Origin: Mesobaculum littorinae
GTDB taxonomy: Bacteria; Pseudomonadota; Alphaproteobacteria; Rhodobacterales; Rhodobacteraceae
NCBI RefSeq assembly: GCF_004011175.1
Contig: NZ_RQXX01000001.1
Coordinates: 920,536 to 984,535, forward strand
Length of the DNA: 64,000 nucleotides
Direction of reading: 5' to 3'
Part shown: in pieces, positions 54,456 through 63,410 of the stretch
Position numbering within the stretch: the stretch's first letter is position 1
How the letters are laid out: the number at the start of each line of letters is the position of its first letter
Translations under genes and position numbers: made by a program
The notes under the pieces: generated by a model
Told to the model about the DNA's origin: nothing
Seen by the model: only the letters and a program-made list of their open reading frames with translations
Databases searched by the model: none

Positions 54456-55036
54456 AGCGGCTTGGCCCACAGCGTCATCGGCTTCTCCGTCTCCTCGGCC
54501 TGCCCCAGATCGCGCCACGCGAACCGCGCCTGCGGCGCATCCAGCGGGGCATAGCCGCGCCGCCGCCAGAAACCGTCGAGCGGGCGATACTCTGCGGGGC
54601 GCGCGGGATGGTCGGCGGGGCGGTCCACGGCGGCAAAGACCGACAGCCGCCGCCCCAGCGCGCGGGCGTGATCTTCGCGCGCATCGAAAAACGCGTGCCC
54701 GGCGCCCTGCCCGCGATAGGCCGGCAAAAGGACGCTTTCGGCACAATAGAAGACCTGCGCGGGGTCGAGCCCGGCAGCCGCGAGCGGGCGCGCGAAATCC
54801 TCGGCATGCGCCTCCATCGGGGTGCCGGTCGCGGCGCCCACCAGCCGGGTCCCGTCGCGGGCGGCAACGACGATCGCCCCCGGCGCGCGGTAGGCTTCGA
54901 GGTACCGGCGTTCGTAGGCGCGGTCACCGTCGTAAAGGTAGGGCCAGTCGCGGAACACCGCGATCCGCAGGCCTGCCAGATCGTCGAGAACCGGCGTGAC
55001 CGCATCACCCGTCAGCACCTGATACTCCAGCGTCAC
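54452..55036 (-). CDS. GNAT family acetyltransferase
   Basis: The 194-residue protein has the GNAT core: a GLRIAVFRDWPYLYDGD start region, IVVAARDGTRLVGAATGTPM as beta strands 2-4, CAESVLLPAYRGQGAGHAFF with the acetyl-CoA pyrophosphate loop (RGQGAG), and a late YRPLDGFWRRRGY. The substrate is unknown. It starts at GTG 55036, overlapping the KSI-like stop, and ends overlapping the nitrilase start, so all three are co-translated. Confidence 0.87.
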   Translation of the reverse strand: MTLEYQVLTGDAVTPVLDDLAGLRIAVFRDWPYLYDGDRAYERRYLEAYRAPGAIVVAARDGTRLVGAATGTPMEAHAEDFARPLAAAGLDPAQVFYCAESVLLPAYRGQGAGHAFFDAREDHARALGRRLSVFAAVDRPADHPARPAEYRPLDGFWRRRGYAPLDAPQARFAWRDLGQAEETEKPMTLWAKPL

Positions 55037-55431
55037 AGGTTCACCTGTTCGATCCAGTCGATCAGGTTGTAATGCGTGGAAACGCGCGCGATCCCGTCGC
55101 CCCGCACCTCGAAGAAGCTGCCCACGGGCAGGACGTAGCGCTGCCCGCGGGCGGCTGGCAGGCCGTCCTGCGTGGCCTTGTAGACGCCGTTGATCGTGAA
55201 CTCCGCGGCATAGCGGCCGGGCTTGTCGCCCTCGAAGATGACCAGAGACTCGACCCGCTCGGCATAGGCCTCGGCGGTTTCGCCCAGAAACCTGCGAAAG
55301 GCGTCGCGGCCATGGCGCACCTCGCCCTGGTTGACGTGGTGCGCGACATCCTCGGTGACGAGCGCGGCCATGCCATCGGCGTCGCCCTCGTTGAAGGTCT
55401 TGAAATAGTGGCGAATCAGGTCGCGGCTCAT
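55033..55431 (-). CDS. NTF2/ketosteroid-isomerase-like protein
   Basis: The 132-residue protein has the NTF2-fold pattern: RHYFKTFNEGDADGMAALVTEDVAHHVNQGEVRHGRDAFRRFL (in part) with the expected early helices and HxxN pocket, followed by RYAAEFTINGVYK and strands to the C-terminus. Relatives are called ketosteroid-isomerase-related but the reaction is not known. I used the ATG at 55431; GTG at 55434 is three bases upstream. It heads the GNAT-nitrilase trio. Confidence 0.85.
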   Translation of the reverse strand: MSRDLIRHYFKTFNEGDADGMAALVTEDVAHHVNQGEVRHGRDAFRRFLGETAEAYAERVESLVIFEGDKPGRYAAEFTINGVYKATQDGLPAARGQRYVLPVGSFFEVRGDGIARVSTHYNLIDWIEQVNL

Positions 55432-55482
55432 CACGGGGTCCTTTCGGCTGGTGAACTCTGGACGGAACGCGCGGCGGCGGAC

Positions 55483-55962
55483 CTAGGTGCCCGCCTGGAT
55501 CGCGCAGATCAGGGTAAAGAGCCGCCGCGCGGTGGCGAGATCGAGCGTCACGCGCCCGGCCAGACGGTGCTGCACGAGGCGCGCGCCCTCGGTATGGATT
55601 TCGCGCCGGGCGGTGTCGATCGTCTCGATCCGGGCGGGCGGCAGGCTGTGCACCGCGTCGTGGTAGCTGTCGCAGATCTGGCGGTAATCCTTGGCGACCT
55701 GCCGCAGCGCGTCCATCGACAGGTGCTGGCGGACCAGCGGCTGCCCCTCCGCGTCCGCAATGTCGAACCACAACCGCCCCTCGCTGCGCGACAGAACCAG
55801 GCGGAACCCGTCGCCCGGCAGCGGCGCCCCCGCGGGATCGAGCGGCACGAAGCTGTTGGCTTCGAGCAAATCGAAAATCGCGACGCGCCGCTCCTGTTCG
55901 GTATCCGCATCGGCGGGTGGCAGTCCCGCCGCATCGACCCGGATGTCGACCAGCCGGGTCAT
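55483..55962 (-). CDS. UPF0262 family protein
   Basis: The 159-residue protein is a conserved alphaproteobacterial protein of unknown function, usually found directly after hisD as here. Typical segments are EQERRVAIFDLLEANSF, GPY-free LVLSRSEGRLWFDI, LR..VKDYRQICDSYHDAV and IETIDTARREIHTEGARLV (each in part). It starts at ATG 55962, overlapping the hisD stop as ATGA. The KSI-like trio follows 51 bases later and may be read through. Confidence 0.9.
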   Translation of the reverse strand: MTRLVDIRVDAAGLPPADADTEQERRVAIFDLLEANSFVPLDPAGAPLPGDGFRLVLSRSEGRLWFDIADAEGQPLVRQHLSMDALRQVAKDYRQICDSYHDAVHSLPPARIETIDTARREIHTEGARLVQHRLAGRVTLDLATARRLFTLICAIQAGT

Positions 55963-57260
55963 TCGTTCAGCCGGTCGAGCCTTGCGCGTACCGACGCACC
56001 ATGCGCGCCCAGACCTTCCGAGGCGGCCAGCGTCTCGGCAGCGGGGCCCACGGCGGACAGCGCCCCGGGCGTCATGCGGGCCATCGTCGTGCGTTTCATG
56101 AAATCGAGCGCCGACAGACCCGAGGAAAATCGCGCCGAGCGGGCGGTGGGCAGCACGTGGTTGGGCCCGCCGACGTAGTCGCCGATCGCCTCGGGCGTCC
56201 ACTTGCCCAGGAACATCGCGCCCGCGTGCTGGATGTTGGCGGCCAGAACGTCGGGGTTGGCGACGCACAGCTCCAGGTGCTCGGGCGCGATCTGGTCGGC
56301 CAGGGCCGCCGCTTCGCCCAGGTTGCCGACCTCGATGATCGCGCCGTTGTCGCGCCAGCTGGCGGCAGCGATCTCGCGCCGCTCCAGCCCGTCCAGCAGG
56401 CGGTTGACCGACTCGGCCACCGCGGCGCCCATCTCGGGGCTGGTGGTGATCAGGATCGACTGGGCGCTTTCGTCGTGCTCGGCCTGGCTGAGAAGATCCA
56501 GCGCGATCCAGTCGGGATCATTGTCGGCGTCGGCGATCACCAGGATCTCGGACGGGCCCGCGATCATGTCGATGCCCACGCGGCCGAAGACGCGGCGCTT
56601 GGCGGCGGCCACGTAGGCGTTGCCGGGGCCCGTGATCTTGTCCACCGGGGCGATGGTGCTGGTACCATAGGCCAGCGCGGCGATCGCCTGCGCCCCGCCG
56701 ATGCGGTAGACCGTATCGACCCCCGCAAGACGCGCGGCGTAAAGCACCAGCGGGTTGACCGCGCCGCCGGGCGTGGGGGCGGTGATGACCAGCCGTTCGA
56801 CGCCCGCCACCTTTGCCGGGATCGCGTTCATCAACACCGACGACGGGTAGGATGCCGTTCCGCCCGGGACGTAAAGCCCCGCAGCCGACACCGGCCCCCA
56901 GCGCCAGCCCAGCGTCGCGCCGGCGTCGTCCTTCCACTCCGCATCCTCGGGCAGCTGACGGCGGTGGTAATCGCGGATCCGCTCGGCTGCGAGGTCGAGC
57001 GCCGCGCGCTCGGCCGGCGGCACCTGCGCGCACTGGGCCTCGATCTCGTCCTCGGTGAAGGCCAGCGTGTCGGGCGTCAGCGTCAGGCGGTCGAAGCGGC
57101 GCGTCAGTTCGATCACCGCGTCATCGCCGCGGGCACGGACATCGGCGATGATCCCGGCGACCGCGTCGTCGACATCGGGACTGTCTTCGCGCTTCGAGGT
57201 CAGGAGCGCATCGAACTGCGCATCGAAATCGGCGTCGGAGGTCGAAAGATACTTGGGCAT
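55959..57260 (-). CDS. hisD: Histidinol dehydrogenase
   Basis: HisD carries out the last two oxidations of histidine synthesis with NAD. The 433-residue protein shows the family core GPGNAYVAAAKRRVFG and IDMIAGPSEILVIADADNDP. The zinc- and substrate-binding segment follows: AEHDESAQSILITTS, then APEHLELCVANPD and PEAIGDYVGGPNHVLPT. It lies between DUF2948 and UPF0262; the rest of the his pathway is elsewhere. Confidence 0.97.
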   Translation of the reverse strand: MPKYLSTSDADFDAQFDALLTSKREDSPDVDDAVAGIIADVRARGDDAVIELTRRFDRLTLTPDTLAFTEDEIEAQCAQVPPAERAALDLAAERIRDYHRRQLPEDAEWKDDAGATLGWRWGPVSAAGLYVPGGTASYPSSVLMNAIPAKVAGVERLVITAPTPGGAVNPLVLYAARLAGVDTVYRIGGAQAIAALAYGTSTIAPVDKITGPGNAYVAAAKRRVFGRVGIDMIAGPSEILVIADADNDPDWIALDLLSQAEHDESAQSILITTSPEMGAAVAESVNRLLDGLERREIAAASWRDNGAIIEVGNLGEAAALADQIAPEHLELCVANPDVLAANIQHAGAMFLGKWTPEAIGDYVGGPNHVLPTARSARFSSGLSALDFMKRTTMARMTPGALSAVGPAAETLAASEGLGAHGASVRARLDRLNE

Positions 57261-57266
57261 GGCAAC

Positions 57267-57743
57267 CTATTCCGGGTGGCGCGGCCGGGCGCCGGATGGC
57301 GCGCGGTAGGGCCGCGTGACGTCGCGCAGAAGGCATTCCAGCGCCTCGACCTCGATCCTGATCGCGCCGTCGCCGGCCAGCGTCAACACGATGTGGCCCG
57401 AGGGCGCGTCGGTCTCTTCCCACGACAGTGACAGGACCGACAGGATCTGGTCGGGGTCGGCGCGGTCTATGCCCTGCACCTGCACGCCCAACACGTTCTC
57501 GACCACCAACATGCTGCGGATCCGTTCGGGCCCCTCGCGGCGCAGCGCGGCCTCCGACAGCTCCCACCGGAACCGGTTGGCCAGCAGCGCAAAGCGCCGC
57601 GCGCCCTTCTGCCACGCCATCTCGGAGACCGGCAGGACGGCATCCTGCAACAGCGCCGAGATCGCGCCCAGGTCCTCGGCATCGAAGGCGGCGAGCCGCA
57701 GCGGGCGGTCGCCGCCCTCCTCGAAGCGGGCGTCTTCGCTCAT
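57267..57743 (-). CDS. DUF2948 family protein
   Basis: The 158-residue protein belongs to a conserved alphaproteobacterial family of unknown function always near murA and hisD. It has [48 protein letters not shown] and a C-terminal [16 protein letters not shown] (in part). The ATG at 57743 overlaps the murA stop as ATGA. hisD starts 6 bases downstream. Confidence 0.9.
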   Translation of the reverse strand: MSEDARFEEGGDRPLRLAAFDAEDLGAISALLQDAVLPVSEMAWQKGARRFALLANRFRWELSEAALRREGPERIRSMLVVENVLGVQVQGIDRADPDQILSVLSLSWEETDAPSGHIVLTLAGDGAIRIEVEALECLLRDVTRPYRAPSGARPRHPE

Positions 57744-59008
57744 TCCTCGCGGACCCTCTCGATGCTGGCGCCGCAGGCGCGCAGCTTGTCCTCGACCCGT
57801 TCGTAGCCGCGGTCGAGATGGTAGACCCGGTTCACCCGCGTCTCGCCCTCGGCGGCAAGCCCGGCCAGGATCAGCGACACGCTGGCGCGCAGGTCGGTGG
57901 CCATCACCGGCGCGCCCTTCAGCCGCTCGACCCCGGTGACGGTCGCGGTCCCGCCCGAGACGTCGATCTTGGCGCCCATCCGCGTCAGTTCGGGGGCGTG
58001 CATGAAGCGGTTCTCGAAGATCCGCTCTTCCAGCACGCTGGTGCCTTGCGCGGTGCAGAGCAGCGCCATCATCTGCGCCTGAAGGTCGGTGGGAAAGCCC
58101 GGGAAGGGTTCGGTTTCGACGTTCACCGCCTTGACCCGCCCGTTCTTGCGAGAAACCTTCACCCCGCGCTCTGTCTGCTCGACAGAGATCCCGGCCTCGT
58201 CGAGCTTTTCGCAGAAGGCCCCGACCAGGTCGATCCGGCCGCCCAGGCACTCGACCTCGCCGCCGGTGATCGCGGGAACCAGCATGTAGGTGCCCAGCTC
58301 GATGCGGTCGGTCACCACCGGGTGGGTCGCGCCGTGCAGCGCGTCGACCCCCTGCACGGTGATGGTCGAGGTGCCTTCGCCCTCGATCTGCGCGCCCATG
58401 CGACGCAGGCACTGCGCCAGGTCCACGATCTCGGGTTCGCGCGCGGCCTGCCGGATCTCGGTCGTGCCCTTTGCCAGCGTCGCGGCCATCAGCACGTTCT
58501 CGGTGGCGCCGACCGAGACGAGGGGAAACTCGACGATGCCGCCCTTGAGCCCGCCGGGGGCCTTGGCATGCACGTAGCCGTCGCGCAGGTCCAGCTCGGC
58601 CCCCAGCGCCTCGAGCGCGCGCAGGTGCAGGTCCACGGGGCGCGCGCCGATGGCGCACCCACCCGGCAGCGACACCTTGGCCTGCCCCATCCGTGCCAGC
58701 ATCGGCCCGAGGACCAGGATCGAGGCGCGCATCTTGCGCACGATGTCGTAGTGGGCCGTGAGGTTGTCGATCGAATGCGACGACATCGCCAGCACACGCC
58801 CGCCTTGCAGCGACGAGACCTCGGCGCCCAGGCTTTGCAGCAGCGCGGTCATCGTGGCGATGTCCGACAGGCGCGGCGCGTTGGTCAGCGTCAGCGGCTC
58901 GTCCGCCAGCAGCGTCGCCGGCATCAGCGTCAGACACGCGTTCTTGGCCCCCGCGATGGGGATTTCTCCGCGAAGCTCGGCTCCGCCCTTGACGATGATC
59001 GAATCCAT
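57740..59008 (-). CDS. murA: UDP-N-acetylglucosamine 1-carboxyvinyltransferase
   Basis: MurA transfers enolpyruvate to UDP-GlcNAc, the first committed step of peptidoglycan synthesis and the fosfomycin target. The 422-residue protein has K22-N23 in GAKNAC and the catalytic C118 in [16 protein letters not shown], so it should be fosfomycin-sensitive (no Asp replacement). The late [12 protein letters not shown] and [11 protein letters not shown] segments are also present. The ATG at 59008 heads the murA-DUF2948-hisD-UPF0262 run. Confidence 0.97.
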   Translation of the reverse strand: MDSIIVKGGAELRGEIPIAGAKNACLTLMPATLLADEPLTLTNAPRLSDIATMTALLQSLGAEVSSLQGGRVLAMSSHSIDNLTAHYDIVRKMRASILVLGPMLARMGQAKVSLPGGCAIGARPVDLHLRALEALGAELDLRDGYVHAKAPGGLKGGIVEFPLVSVGATENVLMAATLAKGTTEIRQAAREPEIVDLAQCLRRMGAQIEGEGTSTITVQGVDALHGATHPVVTDRIELGTYMLVPAITGGEVECLGGRIDLVGAFCEKLDEAGISVEQTERGVKVSRKNGRVKAVNVETEPFPGFPTDLQAQMMALLCTAQGTSVLEERIFENRFMHAPELTRMGAKIDVSGGTATVTGVERLKGAPVMATDLRASVSLILAGLAAEGETRVNRVYHLDRGYERVEDKLRACGASIERVREE

Positions 59009-59070
59009 GTGCCTGCCCTTATCGTCTCGAAACTGCCGCGCGAAGTTGCCGTATCTAGCCCCCGCGCCTG

Positions 59071-59298
59071 TTATGTGCTGCGGCCCGGATCGTCGTCCGG
59101 TGCCGCGTCCTGTTCCCCGGGGCCCGCCCCCGCCTCGCCGTCCTGCGCCCCGCGGGGTGCAGCGGCGCGGCTGCGGGCCTGCGCCTTGCGTCGGCCGAGG
59201 TTGGCCTTCAACGCGGCCTTCAGACGGTCGGCCCTGTGCTGTGCGCCGCCCGCTCCGGTCTTGCCCTGCCTGTCGTCGGAGCCTGAGCCTTGTGTCAT
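59071..59298 (-). CDS. Small basic-helix conserved protein
   Basis: The 75-residue protein has one recognisable block, [23 protein letters not shown] (in part, residues 23-45), a strongly basic amphipathic helix common in short proteins next to murA in Rhodobacteraceae. An acidic, glycine-rich tail follows. No function is known; nucleic-acid binding is possible. The ATG at 59298 is 62 bases upstream of murA on the same strand. Confidence 0.7.
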   Translation of the reverse strand: MTQGSGSDDRQGKTGAGGAQHRADRLKAALKANLGRRKAQARSRAAAPRGAQDGEAGAGPGEQDAAPDDDPGRST

Positions 59299-59551
59299 GG
59301 GGCCTGTCTAGCGCAGCCATCCGCCGGGGTCCAGAATCCGCCGCGCGTGTCGGCGGCATGGCAGGCCTCTGCCGACATCCCCGGCCCGGCGCGCCGCCAT
59401 TGCAGGGTGTCGCGACGAAAACAGGCGGATTTCCGTCTTGCGCCCCGCGACGCATCCGTCTATTCACCCGCCACGCACCGCAGGACGGCCCCGCACGGGA
59501 CGGTCGGGCGGCGCAAAGGCCCCTCTCCGCCGCGGCGGATCGACGAGGCAG

Positions 59552-59626
<75 letters not shown>

Positions 59627-59894
59627 TTCACCAGGTCCGACGTTCCCGCACAGCGCCCGTGGCGCATTCAAGGTTTGCCGGTGATGGGCAGGGCCTTCGC
59701 CCCCTTGCAGCGGATGACGCAGCGCCGCCCGGTGGCCCTTCGGGCTCATAAAGGGAGCCAGACCAGGTGAGGCGGACCCACCGTGCGGATCGGCCCACCC
59801 GGCCAAGCCCACCCATCATGCAGGCAAAAGACGCCCTGCCCTATGGCGCCCCCGCCGCCCGGTACGAAAACCGGATGACAGCAGGGTCGGCGCG

Positions 59895-61607
59895 TCAGGC
59901 GTCGGCGCGGCGCTCCAGCAAAGCGGCTACGGCGCGGACGACACGATACTGGCCTTCCTGCGCGATGCGGAAATCCTCGCCATAGATCGTCTCGTCCGCG
60001 GCTTCGGTAATCAGGCTCACGGGGTAACCCGGATCACCCTCGGCACGGCGGGTGATCGGGATGCATCCCGCCTCGACCTCGAAGGCGCGGCTGGCGACGT
60101 ACCGGTCGTAGAGGTTCAGCATCCGCCGGTTCTGCGCCGCCAGGTCGGGGAAATCGGCAAGCGCCTGGACCGCAGCCTGCGCCACCTCGGCCGCCAGAGC
60201 CTCCTCCGCCGGATCATAGCGCAGGATCAAAAAGAACCCCTTGGGGATCGTCCACTGGGCAAAGCCGTCGGGAATGTAGCCCGACAGTGGCCGGGTCCAT
60301 TCATGCGCCGGATAGCCGTGAAGGTTCACATGTACCGGCGCCGCCAGCCGGGCACGCGCCAGATCGCGGATCGCGCTTTCGTGCCGCCCTGCCCCGTGGC
60401 TGAGATCCGCGCCGCTGGCCGTATAGCGCGCCGCGTGATGCATGTGGTTGGGGTGAATCGCGCAAAGTTCGCGAAACAGCGCATAGCCGTCGGGATTCTC
60501 CAGCGGATTGACGGTGAAGCTGACGCGCCCCTCGGCAGCCAGATCGCGGGCCGCCCGCAATGCGCCGACCATGGGCGAGCTTTCGTTGGGATGCTGCCCG
60601 GCCGAGATCGCCAGCCGCGCGGGGCCCGTGCCCTCGATCATCCGGCCCGACACCTCGCGCCCCTGCCGCGACCGGCAGGCATAGGGCGTGCCGCCGAGTG
60701 CTGCCAGATGGGCCGCGATCTCGGACGGCATCAGCCAATGCGTCGCGGCATCGAGCGACGGGCGCCCGCCCCGGTCGCTGTCGCGGTCGGGCGCCGCCGC
60801 GGCCAGACGCATGGTGACCGACGGCGCCGCACCGACACGGATCCGCGGCACCACCTGCCCCAAGCAGACAGAACGTTGCCCGGGGTCCAGCCCCAGCCGC
60901 GCGCGAAAGATCTCGAGGCTGGCGAAATAGATCTCCTCGTGCAGCGCCTCGGCCAGCGACACGGTCTCGCACCCCACGGGCAGGACCATGTCCTCGGCCG
61001 GGACCGTCGCGTCGATCTCGAGACGGTCGAAGAACGGGCCTTCGGGTTCGTCGGGCGTCAGCGGATCGAGGGGGAGCGCCGCGATCACGCCGCAGATCTC
61101 GTCGAAAAGCCGTTCGTAGTCGGTGTAAAGCGGCGCCTCGCCCCCGTCCCGCATCGCGACCAGGCCGCAGCCCGCCAGAACGGGCCGCCCGTCGGCGCCG
61201 TCGCGCCAGCGAACGGGCACGCGCACGCGGTGCTGTCCCAGGTCGGTCTCGATCTCGTAGGCCGCGTCCTCGGCCGGATGCTCTGGCTGGGGCTCGAACC
61301 GGATCTCGCAGCCCTCGACCAGCGCATGCAGAGGGTAGCATTCCAGGCGGAACCTGTCCGCATCGGCGCCCGCCACCACGGGATAGCGGATCACCGCGCG
61401 GGTGGCGCCCTCAAGCAGGCCGTCCTCGACCACGTCGTGCAGCAAGGTCTTGTAGGCCGAGCGCACGCGCAGGGCCCGGCCCCGTGCCTGCGCGCGCCGT
61501 TCGGCGGCGCGGCGGTCGGTGACGCTGTCGAAGGTCCAAGCCGTCGCCGCGTTTTCGGGCAGCGTGTCGAGCGTGCGCGGCAGGGTCAGATTCAGCAAAT
61601 CGGTCAT
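59895..61607 (-). CDS. M14-type zinc carboxypeptidase/succinylglutamate-desuccinylase-like protein
   Basis: The 570-residue protein has an N-terminal region of about 300 residues without a recognised domain. The second half has an M14-type metal site: H and E in ISAGQHPNESSPM and a later His in HVNLHGYPAHEW, with NPLENPDGYALF between them. It probably cleaves C-terminal residues from peptides. No signal peptide is seen, so it acts in the cytoplasm. Its ATG overlaps the permease stop by 4 bases; it likely processes peptides brought in by that transporter. Confidence 0.8.
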   Translation of the reverse strand: MTDLLNLTLPRTLDTLPENAATAWTFDSVTDRRAAERRAQARGRALRVRSAYKTLLHDVVEDGLLEGATRAVIRYPVVAGADADRFRLECYPLHALVEGCEIRFEPQPEHPAEDAAYEIETDLGQHRVRVPVRWRDGADGRPVLAGCGLVAMRDGGEAPLYTDYERLFDEICGVIAALPLDPLTPDEPEGPFFDRLEIDATVPAEDMVLPVGCETVSLAEALHEEIYFASLEIFRARLGLDPGQRSVCLGQVVPRIRVGAAPSVTMRLAAAAPDRDSDRGGRPSLDAATHWLMPSEIAAHLAALGGTPYACRSRQGREVSGRMIEGTGPARLAISAGQHPNESSPMVGALRAARDLAAEGRVSFTVNPLENPDGYALFRELCAIHPNHMHHAARYTASGADLSHGAGRHESAIRDLARARLAAPVHVNLHGYPAHEWTRPLSGYIPDGFAQWTIPKGFFLILRYDPAEEALAAEVAQAAVQALADFPDLAAQNRRMLNLYDRYVASRAFEVEAGCIPITRRAEGDPGYPVSLITEAADETIYGEDFRIAQEGQYRVVRAVAALLERRADA

Positions 61608-62428
61608 TTGGTCTGCCCCAGCGGATCCAGCCGGTCGCGCAGCCAGTCGCCCAGCAGGTTCAGCCCCAGCACGGTCATCATGATGGCGAGCCCGGGAAAG
61701 ATGGTGACCCAGGGCGCGGTCTGGATGTAGTTGCGGCCGTCGGCCAGCATGCCGCCCCAGCTGGGGATCAGCGGGTCGATGCCCAGTCCGAGGAAGGTCA
61801 GGCTGCTTTCCAGCAGGATGTTGTTGGCCACGTTCAGCGTGCCCAGGATGACGAGCGGCCCCATCGCGTTGGGCAGGATGTGCACGAAGAGGATGCGCAA
61901 ATCGCCCAGCCCGTAGCTTTTCGCCGCCTGCACGTATTCGGACTGGCGCAGCGACAGGACCGAGCCGCGGATCAGCCGGGCGTATTGCACCCATTGCGCG
62001 ACGATCATCAGGATGATGATCCGGTCGAGCCCGGGACCGATGATGGCGATGACGGTCATCGCCAGCAGAATGAAGGGCAGTGCAAGCTGGATGTCGGCGA
62101 AGCGCATCAGGAACATGTCCCACGGCCCGCGGTAGTAGCCGGCGAAAAGCCCGATGACCGTGCCGATGACGACGGCGCCCAGGGCCGAGACGATGCCCAC
62201 GAAGAACGAGATCCGGCCGCCCACGACGACGCGGGCCAGGATGTCGCGCCCCAGCGGATCGGTGCCCAGGGGATATTCGGCGCTGGTCAGGGGCGGGGTC
62301 AGTCGGGCGACCAGGTCCTGCCCCATCCCGCCACCGGGAAACAGCAGGGGCGACAGGATCACGGCCAGGCCCATGATCCCGGTCAGGATCAGGCCGGCGG
62401 TGAATTCGAAGCTGCGGAAGGCTCTCAT
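61604..62428 (-). CDS. Peptide ABC transporter permease, DppC type
   Basis: The 274-residue inner-membrane protein has the DppC/OppC start (EFTAGLILTGIMGLAVILSPLLFP, in part), the conserved HPLGTDPLGRDILARVVVGGR-type loop and an EAA coupling helix (YVQAAKSYGLGDLRILFVHILPN, in part). It pairs with the DppB-type permease 4 bases upstream to form the channel. The substrate class is di- or oligopeptides by family. Confidence 0.93.
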   Translation of the reverse strand: MRAFRSFEFTAGLILTGIMGLAVILSPLLFPGGGMGQDLVARLTPPLTSAEYPLGTDPLGRDILARVVVGGRISFFVGIVSALGAVVIGTVIGLFAGYYRGPWDMFLMRFADIQLALPFILLAMTVIAIIGPGLDRIIILMIVAQWVQYARLIRGSVLSLRQSEYVQAAKSYGLGDLRILFVHILPNAMGPLVILGTLNVANNILLESSLTFLGLGIDPLIPSWGGMLADGRNYIQTAPWVTIFPGLAIMMTVLGLNLLGDWLRDRLDPLGQTK

Positions 62429-62432
62429 TGGA

Positions 62433-63359
62433 TCACTCCAGCCGGATGCGCGGGTCGAGCGCCATGTAGACCAAATCGACGATCAGGTTCACGAGGACGA
62501 TCATGATCGCGAGGATCGAGATGACGGTTTGCAGGATGGGATAGTCGCGCTGCGAAATCGCCTCGACCGCCAGTGTGCCCATGCCGGGCCAGTTGAACAC
62601 CAGCTCGACCACCACGAGCCCGCCCATCAGGGTCCCGAACTGCAGCCCGAGGTAGGTGACCAGCGCGATCGACGAGTTCCGCAGCGCGTGCTTGTAGATC
62701 ACCGACCGTTCGCTCAGCCCCTTGGCGCGGGCGACCATGATGAACTGCGCCGACAGCACCTCGAGCATCGTGGTCCGCACGATGCGCAGGTTGGTGGCGG
62801 TCAGGATGACGCCGATTGTCACGGCCGGCATGATCAGCGAGGCCGGGCCGGTCAGCCCCGAGGCCGGCAGCCAGCGCAGCGTGACCGAGAAGATCAGGAT
62901 CAGCATGATGCCGAGCCAGAAGTTCGGGAACGACAGCCCCGCCAGCGACAGCACCCGGATCACCTGGTCACCGAAGCTGCCGCGGTGGCGCGCGGCGTAG
63001 ATCCCGAGCGGGATCGAGATGAGCAGCGACACGATCAGCGAGGTCATCGCCAGAAGCAACGTCGCCCCCAGCGCGCCGGTGACGATGGGCGCGATGGGAC
63101 CGCGGAAGAAACTGTTGCCCAGGTCGCCCGTGAAGAGGCCCGAGACGAAATCCCAGTACTGGACGAGGAACGGGCGATCCAGCCCGAGCCCTTCGCGCAC
63201 GCGCGCCAGGTCGTCGGCCGAGACGTTGGCGCTTTCGCGCAGCATCATCACGGCGGGGTCGCCCGTCAGGCGGATCGCGAACGAGATGAAGAGGGTGACC
63301 ACGAAGAGGACGAACAGGGCCTGCAATCCCCGCTTCGCGATGAAGCCTATGACTGGCAT
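62433..63359 (-). CDS. Peptide ABC transporter permease, DppB type
   Basis: The 308-residue protein has the DppB pattern: GLQALFVLFVVTLFISFAIRL at the start, LGLDRPFLVQYWDFVSGLFTGDLGNSF in the first periplasmic loop, and the EAA loop FIMVARAKGLSERSVIYKHALRNS (each in part) before the last helices. It forms the second half of the permease with the next gene. A GC hairpin lies between it and the binding-protein gene. Confidence 0.94.
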   Translation of the reverse strand: MPVIGFIAKRGLQALFVLFVVTLFISFAIRLTGDPAVMMLRESANVSADDLARVREGLGLDRPFLVQYWDFVSGLFTGDLGNSFFRGPIAPIVTGALGATLLLAMTSLIVSLLISIPLGIYAARHRGSFGDQVIRVLSLAGLSFPNFWLGIMLILIFSVTLRWLPASGLTGPASLIMPAVTIGVILTATNLRIVRTTMLEVLSAQFIMVARAKGLSERSVIYKHALRNSSIALVTYLGLQFGTLMGGLVVVELVFNWPGMGTLAVEAISQRDYPILQTVISILAIMIVLVNLIVDLVYMALDPRIRLE

Positions 63360-63377
63360 GGCTGCTCCTGCCGGTGG

Positions 63378-63402
63378 CCGGCGCCGGAAGAACCGGCGCC
63401 GG
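63378..63402 (-). terminator. Hairpin between binding-protein and permease genes
   Basis: CCGGCGCCGG repeated as its own complement around an AAGAA loop forms a 10-bp stem 9 bases after the binding-protein stop. Such hairpins usually cut or protect the message so that the binding protein is made in excess over the permeases. Confidence 0.7.
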
Positions 63403-63410
63403 GTGGGGGG

